A stretch of DNA of 64,000 bases, taken from positions 14,458,538 through 14,522,537 of the forward strand of contig OY757017.1 in assembly GCA_963580285.1 (NCBI GenBank). The letters are read 5' to 3'. Made by a program: the position numbers and the translations under genes. Of this stretch, positions 1 to 10,074 are shown piece after piece. Positions within the stretch are counted from its first letter, which is position 1. Each line of letters begins with the position of its first letter. The stretch is from Lucinisca nassula. Taxonomy: Eukaryota > Mollusca > Bivalvia > Lucinida > Lucinidae. The notes under the pieces are model-generated. The model made no database searches. It was not told the DNA's origin and saw only the letters and a list, made by a program, of their open reading frames with translations.

Positions 1-774
1 TCTGAAACCACAAGGCCCAGGTCTTTAACATTTGCTGTGAAGCTTTACCTGGTGGACCTCTACTAAGATTGTTCAAATTATAGCCTTGGGGCCAAAAATG
101 CCCCCGCCCCGGGGGCCTTTTGTTTTATATAGGCTTATTCAGGGAAAATCTTTAAAAATCTTCTTCTTTGAAACCGCAAGGCCCAGATCTTTGATATTTG
201 GTGTGAAGCTTCATCTAGTGGACCTCAAATTATAGCCCTGGGTGCCAAAACGCCCCCGCCTGGAGGCCTTTGGTTTTACATAGGCTTATATAGGGAAAAT
301 CATTAAAAAAACTTCTTCTCTAAAACCACAAGGCCCAGGTCTTTAATATTTGGTGTGAAGCTTAACCTGGTGGACCTCTACTAAGATTGTTCAAAATATA
401 GCCTTTGGTTTTACCTAAGCTTATGTAGCGGAAATCTTTAAATCTTTTCTTCTCTTAAACCGCAAGGCCCAGATCTTTGATATTTGGTGTGAAGCTTCCT
501 CTAGTGGACATCTTTCAAGATTGTTCAAATTATAGCCCTGGGGCCAAAAATGCCCCCACCCCAGGACCCTTTGGTTTTTCATAGGCTTATATAGGGAAAA
601 CCATTAAAAATCTTCTTGTCTGAAACCAGAAGGTCCAGGTCTTTGATATTTGGTATGAAGCTTCATCTAGTGGACCATTACCAAGTTTGTTCAAATTAAA
701 GCCCTTGGGCCTAGAATGTACTAGAGACACTAATTCTCAGGTGAGCGATTCAGGGCCCTCTGGGCCCTCTTGTT
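1..774 (-). repeat. Pearl/HINE-like element, partial, ~150-bp tandem array
   Basis: About five diverged units of 137-166 bp, each with an ACCRCAAGGCCCAG core (near 7, 173, 324, 461 and 623), run to a terminal hairpin around 735-774 (GAGCGATTCAGGGCCC... then GGGCCCTCTTGTT). It is the same family as the full copy at 59169-61135 but reverse-complemented, so this is the head end and the rest lies beyond the window's left edge. The runs that look like open frames are repeat shadows. Non-autonomous; no protein seen. Confidence 0.8.
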
Positions 775-1215
775 ATTATTATTATTATTAATATATGATG
801 GAAATTGAGCCATCATGAGGCAATGACGAACTTTCCAGGGACAGCATTAAGTAAGTTGAGATAATTGCTTTGTTTGTTTTGAGTAGAAAATTGCTACGAT
901 ATTTAAAGTGTGTGATGTGTTGGCGGTGATAGTTTAAGACAATAGGATCTTTAAACTTTTAGATGTGACCGCTCAATCAAATTACTAATTGTTTGTAGCA
1001 CTCTCTACAGTAAAACAATAGGATCTTAAAGCGTTATGAATTCTTTGAGGTCGTTTGACCGCTCAATCAGGTTAATGGCTGTTTGCAACACACCGTAATT
1101 ATATTTTACAACCGCGACAAACACAACAAACGCTGATTTATCACGTTCAATTTCCATCATATATAAATAATAATAATAATAAAAATAATAAAAATAATAA
1201 TTATTATTATAATAA
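775..1215. repeat. Inverted-end element with (ATT/AAT)n termini
   Basis: A (TTA)n run and ATATATGATGGAAATTGA at 790-810 are mirrored by TCAATTTCCATCATATATA at about 1146-1166, followed by an (AAT)n run to about 1215. Internally, a ~60-bp stretch with TTTGACCGCTCAATCA is present twice (about 965 and 1055). This looks like a small TIR or foldback element ending in simple repeats. No superfamily can be assigned because the simple repeats hide any target duplication. Confidence 0.5.
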
Positions 1216-1468
1216 TAAAAAACCAATACATAAGTCATAAGTGTCCGTCCCGCATTAATAATCGTTACATCTGGCCGTTACATCTAGAAAATTGTAGTTG
1301 CCGATATACATAAAACGAAAGTATTCTCCTTCTTCCAAAATGGTGGAAAAGGTTTGTCCGGTTCTTCATATGTATTTGTTTTCTGTTTTCCGTCGATTAT
1401 AACTGCCAAATATTATATTCCCGGCATTCTAGCCTTCCGTAATGGACTTGTCTAGAATACCGGTGTAA

Positions 1469-3180
1469 CAGTTTATCTTTACCCCCTGGGTAGCTTTACC
1501 CCCGGGGGTAAAGATATCCCAGGATATCTTTACCCCCGGGGGTAAAGCTAACCTGGCTAGGATATCTTTACCCCCACCCCAACTTTTGGGTATAAACTAT
1601 TTTCTTAATGCCCAAATTCTTCTTATATGTAAGTGAAGCAAGATAGTGGACTTGATGTTTCACTTTAACATTTTTTCGTTTCAATCATGACTCAGACTAA
1701 TAGAACTACCCTTAGTAAGAAATATGACCATATTAAGAGGCAAATGATTATTTAATAACTTCTTTTTTGTATATTTTCTTATTCAAAATGTCCCTTATGA
1801 CAATCTTTCATAATCTTGCATTATCCCTGTCAGTTGTTAAATGGGTGGTGGTGGTGAGTGGAAAGGCGGGGGTAAAGATATCCCGGCTGGGATATCTTTA
1901 TCCCCGGGGGTAAAGCTAAACTGGCCAGGATATCTTTACCCCCACCCCAACTTTTGGGTATAAACTATTTTCTAAATGCCCAATTTCTTCTTATATGTAA
2001 GAGAAGCAAGATAGTGGATTCGATGTTTCACTTGAACATTTTTCGTTTCAATCATGACTCGGACAAATAGAACTACCCTTAGTAAGAAATATGACCATAT
2101 TATAGAGGCAAATGATTATTTAATAACTTTTTTTGTATATTTTCTTATTCAAAATGTCCCTTATGACAATCTTTCATAATCTTGCATTATCGCTGTCAGT
2201 TGTGAAATGGGTGGTAGTGTCAAGTGGAAAGGCGGGGGTAAAGATATCCCGGCCGGGATATCTTTACCCCCGATGGTTAAGCTAAATTGGCCAGGATATC
2301 TTTGCCCCAATCCCAACTTTTGTGTATAAATTATTTTCTTAATGCCCAATGTCTTCTTATATGTAAGAGAAGCAAGATAGTGGACTCGATGTTTCACTTT
2401 AACATTTTTCGTTTCAATCATGACTCGGACTAATAGAACTACCCTTAGAAGAAATATGACCATATTATAGAGGCAAATGATTATTAAAGGACTCCTTTTT
2501 TGTATATTTTCTTATTCAAAATGTTGCTTATGACAATCTTTCATAATCTTGCATTATCCCTGTCAGTCATGAAATGGTTGGTGGTGGTGAGTGGGAAGGC
2601 GGGGGTAAAGATATCTTTACCCACCGGTGGGGTAAAGCTTAACCGGCCAGGATATCTGTACCCCCCCCCCCACACCCCCCAACTTTTGGGAATAAACTAT
2701 TTTCTAAATGCCCAATTTCTTCTTATATGTAAGAGAAGCAAGATAGTGGACTCGATGTTTCACTTTAACATTTTTCATTTCAGTCGTGACTCGGACAAAT
2801 AGAACTACCCTTAGAAGAAATATGACCATATTATAGAGGCAAATGATTATTTAATAACTTTTTTTGTATATTTTCTTATTCAAAATGTCCCTTATGAAAA
2901 TCTTTCATAATCTTGCATTATTCCTGCCAGTGGTGAAATGGGTGGTGGTGGTGAGTGGAAAGGCGGGGGAAAATCTTTCATAATCTTGCATTATTCCTGC
3001 CAGTTGTGAAATGGGTGGTGGTGGTGAGTGGAAAGGGGGGGGGAAAGATATCCCGGCCGGGATATCTTTACCCCCGGGGGTAAAGCTAAACTGGCCAGGA
3101 TATCTTTACCCCCACCCCAACTTTTGGGTATAAACTATTTCTTAACGCCCAATTTCTTCTTATATGTAAGTGAAGCAAAA
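1469..3180 (+). repeat. Left-arm tandem array, ~365-bp palindromic units
   Basis: About five units start at GGTAAAGATATCC (near 1509, 1871, 2237, 2604 and 3044). Each holds a perfect or near-perfect palindrome around GATATCCCGGCCGGGATATC and a second around TTACCCCCGGGGGTAA, followed by ~250 bp of AT-rich sequence ending GTGGTGGTGAGTGGAAAGG. The last unit contains an extra ~74-bp internal duplication (2918-3040). The right-arm array at 10665-12543 is its inverted counterpart. Confidence 0.85.
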
Positions 3181-3189
3181 AACCAAAAC

Positions 3190-3287
3190 AAGCATAATTA
3201 AACCATACAGCTTGCAAGAATATTTTTTTCACATCTTATACCATTGCTCATGGGTGGGGGTGAAGATTTCCTGGCTGGGGTAGGGTG

Positions 3288-3319
<32 letters not shown>

Positions 3320-3660
3320 AAGACTTTGGAAAACCCAGACAAGCACATTTCTCAACAATGGAAGGTACTACTGATGTACAATGGTCTATGGTTGACATAA
3401 CATTACCACAAGCTAGCTTGCATGAATCAGGATTTAACACCTCTACCATTGCTCATGGGTGGGATACCTTCACCCCCGAGGGGCTGGGGTAGCTTGACCC
3501 CTACCCTTCCAGCATTTCGAAAAACACAAACAAGCACACTTATACTATAGTGTGCATGAATCAGTTTTTCACAAATTGTACCATTGCGCATAGGTGGGGG
3601 TGAAGTTAGTGTGACCTCACCCCACCCCAAATCCAAGCCGGGATATCTTTACCCAAACCC
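3190..3660 (+). repeat. Inner-arm repeat, ~300-bp unit, with poly(C)
   Basis: The unit contains CCATTGCTCATGGGTGGGGG, GCTAGCTTGCATGAATCAGG and CAAGCACA motifs. It matches 10075-10660 in reverse complement, as expected for the inverted arms. It holds a run of about 23 C followed by A (3285-3317), which makes local assembly length uncertain. Confidence 0.7.
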
Positions 3661-3681
3661 ATGAGCTATGATAGAGTTGTG

Positions 3682-3984
3682 GCGCCCCCGCCCATAGGGG
3701 CTTGAAGAAATATATGGGCTGCACGATGCTTCCACGCAGAGCTGAATCCGGCCCGCACACTAGTAGTGGTAAACCGCTTAGAGGATCTAAGCCTGTCCAG
3801 GAACCGCGGTGCGAGGCGTACCGTCCATGCTAATAAACCCTTTTGGTTTCATTGGGCGACAGGGCTTGAGATGTCTTTTCATCTCAATGTCGGGTAAAAG
3901 TCCGACAACATTGAAAGCAACGTCTCCAATTTGACCTTTATAGTGTTGACGGGGACGTTAAACCTCAAATCAAACAAAACAAAT
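3682..3984 (+). mobile_element. SINE-A copy, full length, 12-bp TSD
   Basis: Reference description for the SINE-A family, at least 18 copies here. It is ~300 bp, begins GGCCCCCGCCCATCGGGG, has a central block ACTGGTAAACCGCTTAGAGG, continues with TTTCATTGGGCGACAGGG and TGACATCTCAAGC on the opposite strand, and ends GACGTTAAACCTCAAATCAA plus a (CAAA)n tail. No tRNA-type A/B boxes are visible at its 5' end. The tail, 5' truncations and 12-15-bp target duplications are those of a LINE-mobilised retroposon. This copy is flanked by GATAGAGTTGTG (3670-3681) and GATAGTGTTGTG (3985-3996). Confidence 0.85.
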
Positions 3985-4480
3985 GATAGTGTTGTGAAAT
4001 CCTGATTCATGCAAGCTAGCTTGTGGTAATGTTATGCCAACCATAAACCATTGGGCATAACGCCCCCGCCCATCAGGGCTTGAAGAAATATATGGGCTGC
4101 ATGATGCTTCCAGGCAGAGCTGAATTCTACCCGCACACGAGTACTGGTAAACTGCATAGAGGATATAAGCCTGCCCAAGCAAAGCTGTGGGCATAATCGG
4201 ACTGTCCATGCTTATTAACCCTATTGGTTTCATTGGGCGACAGGGCTTGAGATGTCATTTTATCTCAATCTCGGGTAAAAGTCCAACAAAACTGGAAGCA
4301 ATGTCTCCAAAATGACCTTTACATTGTTGACGGGGACGTTAAACCTCAAATCAAACAAACAAACAAAACCATTGGACATCAGTAGTACCTTCCATTGGAA
4401 ATGTGCTTGTGTGGGTTTTCTAAACTCTGGATCTTGGGGGTGGGGTCACACTATCCCAGCTGGAATATCTTCACCCCTGC
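3985..4480 (-). repeat. Inner-arm repeat, inverted copy within left arm
   Basis: Same unit as 3190-3660 but in the orientation of the right arm (compare 10220-10640: CCTGATTCATGCAAGC, CATAGACCATTGGACATC). It is interrupted by the SINE-A copy at 4059-4367. Its presence makes a local hairpin inside the left arm and shows that the arm was rearranged. Confidence 0.65.
4059..4367 (+). mobile_element. SINE-A copy, full length, 12-bp TSD
   Basis: Complete SINE-A with (CAAA)n tail. It is flanked by ACCATTGGGCAT (4047-4058) and ACCATTGGACAT (4368-4379). The paralogous unit near 10606 reads straight through ACCATTGGACATCAG and is therefore an empty site. Confidence 0.88.
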
Positions 4481-4766
4481 CTATGACATGGGTGGTAATC
4501 AGGGAAACTAGCTCGAAAATGAGTCAATGGAAATTTGTTCCCTCAACACATCCGGGAACTCTCGAGCTAGCCCCATCACCAAGAAACTTGTAAACAAAGG
4601 TAGGTCTCGAAGAGTTTTATCACCATTTTTTTCTTTGTAAGCTATTTATAAAAAAATCCTGCAATGCAGTTCCACATAGAAATGATTTAACTTTGTACCC
4701 CGCTAGAATTTGCCATGGAAATTTGCAGCGCTGGAGTATGAATGAAAGTAAACTTTTTATCACGGA
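4480..4766 (+). repeat. Inner arm of the large inverted repeat, left copy
   Basis: Unique sequence matching 9790-10070 in reverse complement at roughly 95% by eye; landmarks are CTCGAGCTAGC and CAGCGCTGGAGTATGAATG. No coding signal was seen. The match continues beyond the SINE at 4964-5165. Confidence 0.75.
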
Positions 4767-4779
4767 CCTGAAAATTTGT

Positions 4780-4950
4780 TAGAAGCCTCCGTGGTCGAGT
4801 GGTTACGCTACTCGACTTGTAAACCAGGGGTTGCAGGTTCGATCCCGGGCTTCTCCAGACTTTCGGATGAGTCTTTAAACCGAGGTCCCGTCTCCGTATG
4901 ACCTCAGCTGTTGGTGGGACGTAAAACTGAAACACTCACTCACTCACTCA
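4780..4950 (+). mobile_element. tRNA-headed SINE (SINE-B), 13-bp TSD
   Basis: The head folds like a tRNA: acceptor strands GAAGCCT/GGGCTTC, A-box-like TGGTCGAGTGG, a CTTGTAA anticodon loop (TGT, Thr-like) and B box GGTTCGATCCC. A ~70-bp body (CTTTCGGATGAGTC...GTTGGTGGGACG) and an (ACTC)n tail follow. The flanking duplication CCTGAAAATTTGT is at 4767-4779 and 4951-4963. The other arm (about 9776-9795) lacks the insertion, so the element arrived after the arms formed. It is a retroposon, not a functional tRNA gene. A body fragment of the same family lies at 51727-51815. Confidence 0.9.
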
Positions 4951-5167
4951 CCTGAAAATTTGTCGATTTATGTCATTACGGAGATTTTGGCCGACGATTT
5001 TTTATTTTCCGTCAAAAATATACGCCCTTCACACCAACAGAAACAACATCCCTGGTGAAATGAAACATGGAAATTTTGAAATAAGCAAAAACAATTTGGC
5101 CGTGATTACGTAACTTGCGACTTATGACGAAACTACTGTCCGAGCTAGTCTTCTCGACAAGGAGCTA

Positions 5168-5891
5168 AACTCCGTTCAGAAAATCTGAATCATCGATTTT
5201 TTCGTTTCTTCCTTTTAATACTCATTTAAGCCCATACATCACTATGGGCAAGTTTTAGACCTGACTCTCCGCTGATTTCTCCAGCAAGTCGTATGCCTCT
5301 GCGACAGTCATGAAAGGCTGTGATTATTTGGAGAAAATTGCAAAACAAAGAAATGAGACCACAGACTCTAAGTCCATTTGATGATGATTGTCAGGTAAAA
5401 TAATAAATATTCAAATCCATGTGATGCACTTTGTAAATAGATATGCTATTACGACACACCTTACAGTCGAATGGCTAGATAGAAGCTCACTAGGAACGGG
5501 GAGCCACTAGCGCGATGTGCTGTCAACAGTGGTCAAAATGAATTATACCGATATCAGATGTGGTGTCACAGCTAATGATTTTCCATGAAGTGATCATGCA
5601 AATAATATATAGACGCCCTTGTAATTTACAAGAGCAGTGACCACTTCTATTTATGGTTTAAAAGGGTGTGTCGAACCTGTCAGAATGTCTTAGTCGCTGA
5701 AAGAAAATTTTGATTTTGCAATTTTCTCCAAATAATCACAGCCTTTCCTGGCTGTCGCAGAAGCATACGACTTGTTGGAGAAATCGGCGGAGTGTGAGGT
5801 CTACAACTTTCCCATAGTGATGTATGGGCTAAAATGAGTATTAAAAGGGAGAAACGAAAAAATCGATGATTCAGATTTTCTGAACGGAGTT
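5168..5891. mobile_element. Mariner-type MITE, 724 bp, TA TSD
   Basis: Terminal inverted repeats of about 180 bp start AACTCCGTTCAGAAAATCTG, with TA on both sides (5166-5167, 5892-5893). The other arm of the large inverted repeat (about 9565-9585) reads GGAGC-TA-GTTCACTC in reverse complement, the empty site with a single TA. The ~360-bp middle (5350-5710) has no coding capacity. TA duplication fits Tc1/mariner-class mobilisation in trans. Confidence 0.9.
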
Positions 5892-5994
5892 TAGTTCACT
5901 CGACATGGAGATAGTCCCCTCAAAAAAGAAAATGAAACATTCATCAGATTTGATGTCTTAATATGGTCCCACCCAGGTTATCCAATTGGTTTCT

Positions 5995-6180
5995 TTACCT
6001 CTGGCTAGTTGGGTAACAAGATGCTATGCCCTAAAGGCGTCCCCCAGTCATTTCTCCCTGTTCGTTTCGCCCCCATTTTGCACCACTAGTTGTTTTGCCA
6101 ACAGAGCCTGGTCTCTTCGCCCCCTTAGGCATTTCGCCCACCTAGTTGCTTCGCCCCTCCCATTTGGAGTGGATCAATGG
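5995..6180. other. Start of the central region of the large inverted repeat
   Basis: Sequence outside the inverted arms with several CGCCCC/CGCCCA-type motifs spaced along 6090-6165 (TTTCGCCC repeated), probably a decayed short-period repeat. No gene was seen. Confidence 0.35.
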
Positions 6181-6350
6181 ATGTTGGATGGAATGATTGA
6201 TGGATGGATGGATGGGTAGACTACAGAAAGGGATGAGTGGGTATTTGGATGGATTGGTCCATTGGAGGACGGATGGACGAACAAACATATAGACGGACAG
6301 ATGGACGGATGGATGGATGGGTCGGGGGTAGATGGATAGAAGGATGGATG
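6175..6350 (+). repeat. (GGAT)n microsatellite
   Basis: Interrupted GGAT/GGAC tetranucleotide tract. All frames across it appear open because the period-4 repeat lacks stops; these are artefacts. Confidence 0.9.
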
Positions 6351-6930
6351 GAAAAAGAAAGAAAATATATATGCACACAAATGCCAGTGTCGTGTGAAGG
6401 ATTGATTAAACAAATGAAGTATTTGATTCCTACCGGTAATCTTTCTGATGATTTTTGTTTTATTCAATAATCACATATTGTTCCCGCAGGTGATCTGATT
6501 ATTTGTGATAAACCTAAAGTCATCGTTTAAACAAATTATGTTGTGCTGCAGTCCTAAGTACTAAGTTTCTTGAAATCAGCCCACTGGTTCTAGAGAAGAT
6601 TTTTAATGGTTTTACCATATATGGGCGTGGTAGCCATCTTGGTCATGTGACCCAGATGCCACGAACAAACTATCGTTTACCCTACCCATAAATGCTCATT
6701 ACAGTTTTCGACTTAATTGTTGAAAGATAAGATGGTAGTTATTAGTTGCTTAATAGATCACAGACTGGAAGTTAGTCGTTAAATGGAATAGATCATGAGC
6801 GCGAAGCGCGAGTGATCACGGGCGCGTACCACGAGTGATATCTGCACTTGTGACCGACAGACAGTGATCTATTAAGCCACTAATCACCTAACAACATGAA
6901 TCTATTTCGATTAGGTATCCTGCCGGTGTG
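6350..6930. other. No recognisable gene
   Basis: No long frame, splice-flanked exon or known repeat was recognised. At 6795-6860 a GAGCGCGAAGCGCGAG palindrome and a related GCGTACCACGAGTGA stretch suggest the terminus of a decayed DNA element. Confidence 0.35.
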
Positions 6931-7700
6931 GTTCGAGCCTCTCTTGAGTCATATATGGATGTCCCAGTTCTGCAATGGAAAGTCACGTTCATAAACAGAG
7001 TCTAACAAATTTTCGAAGTTTACGTCTGCATTTCTCTTGAAGCCCATAACTTCCATTTATGTTATGCTACAAAGTTAAAATTTGGAATGACGCTTACTCA
7101 GCCCGTGACCTTTCATTTCATGATACGATTGTCCCAGGGCCATGCTCCTCGGAGGGTCCGAGTGTCAGATACCATTGCCCAAGAGTCCTAACCAGAGTCT
7201 AACAAACGTTTAAGTTAACGTCCGAGTTTCTCTTGGAGCCCATAATTCCCGTTTCTGTTATGCTACAAAGTTGAAATTTTGCATGACACTTACTCAGCCC
7301 AAGACCTTTCCGTACATGATACAATTGGCCCTGGGTGGGCCTTGGGGTAAAATTACATAAAACGTAAAATTGACATATAGGCATTTGTATGGAAAACTCA
7401 AAATGTCTAATATTTCGAAAATTATTCAGCTCCCACCCCTAAACCATAGATATCATTGTTCCTTATGATAAGACACAGTCAAAGACACAGACATTGGGTC
7501 CCTCCAGACACACCCGGGCCATGCCCCACTCCGTTCATTTCATAAAAGGCCTTATATTTTAGAAACTATTCTGATCCCCACCCAAAACCTTAGATATTTT
7601 TGTTCCTTGTGATAAGATGCATTCACTGACACAGATCTTGGGTCCCTGCAGGTACCCACGGGGTATGTCCCATCCTTTTTATTTCATGAAAGGTCTAAAA
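6930..7700 (+). repeat. Decayed pearl/HINE-like minisatellite
   Basis: Two ~190-bp units share GAGTCTAACAAA and CTCTTGRAGCCCATAA (about 6999 and 7194). They are followed by two ~150-bp units with TTGTTCCTTRTGATAAGA and ACTCAGCCC or CCACCC blocks (about 7440 and 7590). The latter resemble the array at 35480-36830. Confidence 0.55.
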
Positions 7701-7729
7701 TTATGAGGTGCCATTTTACTATTTAGTCC

Positions 7730-8245
7730 GTTATTATAGATATCCATAATTATTTATGGATATCCATAATTCGAATTATGGATATCCATTATTCGAATTA
7801 TGGGTATCCATTATTATTTATGGATATCCATAATTATTTATGGATATCCATAATTATTTATGGATATCCATAATTCGAATTATGGATATCCATTATTCGA
7901 ATTATGGATATCCATTTTATTTATGGATATCCATAAATCGAACTGAATTAATGCTATCCATGAATCGAATCATGGATATACATTATTCGATTTAGTGATA
8001 CCCATAAATCGAATTATGGATATCCATTGTTCGGCTGATTTATGGATATCCAAAAATCAAATTATGGATATCCAAAAAGCGAATTATTGATATCCATAAA
8101 TCGATTTATGGATATCATTAATTTAGATCGAAATATGGATATCCATAAATCGAATTATGGATATCCTTAATTCGAATTATGGATATCCATTATTCGGCTG
8201 ATTTATGGATATCCATAAATCGAATTACGGATATCCATAATTCTC
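7730..8245. repeat. ATGGATATCCAT palindromic satellite
   Basis: About 25 occurrences of the self-complementary core TATGGATATCCATA at ~20-25-bp spacing, separated by ATTCGAAT, ATTATT or CGGCTGATT. Because the unit is its own reverse complement, either strand can fold into many hairpins. It lies in the middle of the large inverted repeat and has no coding potential. Confidence 0.9.
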
Positions 8246-8327
8246 CTCTGCAAATTAACCTAATGAATAATGACTGCTCCCTTTGCAAAACGACTTCGCG
8301 TCAGATTTCCGATTTAGGTGTGTAATT

Positions 8328-8623
8328 TTGTTTGATTTGAGGTTTAACGTCCCCGTCAACACTGTAAAGGTCATTTTGGAGACGTTGCTTCCAAATATTG
8401 TGGGACTTTTACCCGACATTGAGATGAAATGACATCTCAAGCCCTGTCGCCCAATGAAACCAATAGGGGTTATTAGCAATGACGGTCTGCCTCGCACCGC
8501 GGTTCCTGGAAGGCTTAGATCCTCTAAGCGGTTTACCAGTACTAGTGTGCGGGCCGGATTCAGCTCTGCGTGGAAGCATCATGCAGCCCATATATTTCTT
8601 CAAGCCCCTATGGGCGGGGGCCG
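8328..8623 (-). mobile_element. SINE-A copy, 15-bp perfect TSD
   Basis: Full-length SINE-A in reverse orientation. It is flanked by an exact 15-bp duplication TTTAGGTGTGTAATT (8313-8327 and 8624-8638), one of the cleanest insertion footprints here. The perfect TSD suggests a relatively recent insertion. Confidence 0.93.
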
Positions 8624-8702
8624 TTTAGGTGTGTAATTAAAGCCGGGATGGAGGTGGAGGTAATGTAGGGTAGGCTTAGTGGTGGCCTATGGTGTGGGAG
8701 AG

Positions 8703-8819
8703 AGATGTTTTGTTTGATTTGAAGTTTAACGTCCCCTTCAATACTATTAGGTCATTTTGGAGACATTCTTCCAATTATGTTGTGCATTAAGCTTTCATTG
8801 AGATGAAATGACATCTCAT
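8703..8819 (-). mobile_element. SINE-A fragment (3' half)
   Basis: Tail-side SINE-A sequence (TTTGATTTGAAGTTTAACG to ATGAAATGACATCTCA), truncated at the tRNA-headed SINE that follows. Confidence 0.7.
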
Positions 8820-9135
8820 TCCCGCCGGCCTCGGTAGCTCAGTCGGATGCGCGTCTGACTGGTGATGAGGAGGACGCGGGTTCGACACCTGCCGGGGTTG
8901 GCAACATTCTCTTGTGGAGGTTGATCATGGAATCTTGCCTAAGGTCATGCTTTCCCTTTCCGCTGATTCAAGAAGGGCAGTTGTCAGTTTCTGGCGAAAG
9001 AATGTGCACTGTACTGGTTAACCGCTTACGTATGAGACTGCCCAGAATGAGTGTGGATAGGGAAACTGACCGGCTCAAAAATGGCCTAAAATAGTGTTGA
9101 CTGGGCCGTATGGCTCCGGTACAAACAAATAAACA
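8820..9135 (+). mobile_element. tRNA-headed SINE (SINE-C), nearly complete
   Basis: The head has an A-box-like TAGCTCAGTCGG and a B box GGGTTCGACAC. The body holds ACTGGTTAACCGCTTACG...CTGCCCAGAATG and the 3' part runs AATAGTGTTGACTGGGCCGT to ACAAACAAATAAACACTCA. The central and 3' blocks resemble SINE-A, suggesting a shared core and a shared LINE-derived tail. Related fragments lie at 20316-20440, 26485-26775 and 42830-43175. Confidence 0.85.
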
Positions 9136-9440
9136 CTCATTTACTCAACACTTGGTAAAATAGACTTTGTTGTGCCATTGCATATGGGTGTGCACATAGT
9201 CTGTGGGCGTAGAGGTGGCATGTCTTCATACAACATAATCAAGATTTCTTCAACCCGCAAAGAATCCGATCTTAGAATTTTATAAGCAAATATGGGTGTC
9301 AAAAATACCAACACAGGAGACCCATGCAAGTCATTACTAAGCAGTGTATCTCAAAACACATGTTCATCTGGTACTATAAATGTTTCAAAAAAATAATGAT
9401 ACATTTCAAACTCTTCCTCAAAAGTCGAATCTTAACCACC
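9135..9440. other. No recognisable gene
   Basis: Between the SINE and the start of the right arm. Open frames are short and have no flanking splice signals that I would trust. Nothing repetitive was recognised. Confidence 0.4.
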
Positions 9441-10070
9441 AGGCCAACTAGCCAGAGGTAAAGAAACCAGTTGGATAAACTGGGTAGGACCATAGAAAGA
9501 CATCGAATCAGGCCCCAGTCATTTGATGAATGTTTCATTTTCTTTTTTGAGGGGACCATCTCCATGTCGAGTGAACTAGCTCCTTGTCGAGAAGACTAGC
9601 TCGGACAGTAATTTCGTCATTAGTCGCAAGTTACGTAATCACGGCAATTTTTTTTTTGCTTATTTCAAACTTTCCATGTTTCATTTCACCAGGGGTGCTG
9701 TTTCTGTGGGTGTGAAGGGCGTACTTTTGACGGGAAATGAAAAATCGGCGGCCAAAATCTCCGTAATGACATAAATTGGCAATTTTTCAGGTCCGTGATA
9801 AAAAGTTTACTTTCATTCATACTCCAGCGCTGCAAATTTCCATGGCAAATTCTAGCGGGGTACAAAGTTAAATCATTTCTATGTGGAACTGCATTGCAGG
9901 ATTTTTTATAAATAGCTTACAAAGAAAAAAATGGTGATAAAACTCTTCGAGACCTACCTTTGTTTACGAGTTTCTTGGTGATGGAGCTAGCTCGAGAGTT
10001 CCCAGATGTGTCGAGGGAACAAATTTCCATTGACTCATTTTCGAGCTAGTTCCCCTGATTACCACCCGTT
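9440..10070 (-). repeat. Inner right arm of the large inverted repeat
   Basis: Reverse complement of 4480-5165 plus 5892-5985, without the SINE-B and MITE insertions of the left arm, so it preserves both empty sites. No gene was seen. Confidence 0.8.
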
Positions 10071-10074
10071 AATG

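Noticed and set aside
3285..3317. Long C/A homopolymer runs (also 19655-19690, 37261, 52735, 58072)
   Set aside because: Likely polymerase or assembly variation; not interpreted as structural signal.
4789..4861. tRNA-Thr-like gene
   Set aside because: Part of a SINE with body, tail and TSD; anticodon stem mismatches. Same reasoning for the tRNA-like heads at 8822 and 50776.
6142..6470. Overlapping frames on both strands
   Set aside because: Created by the GGAT microsatellite, which has no stops in several frames.
7730..8245. CRISPR-like regular repeats (also 25010-25225)
   Set aside because: No unique spacers; units are contiguous or palindromic satellites in a eukaryotic genome.
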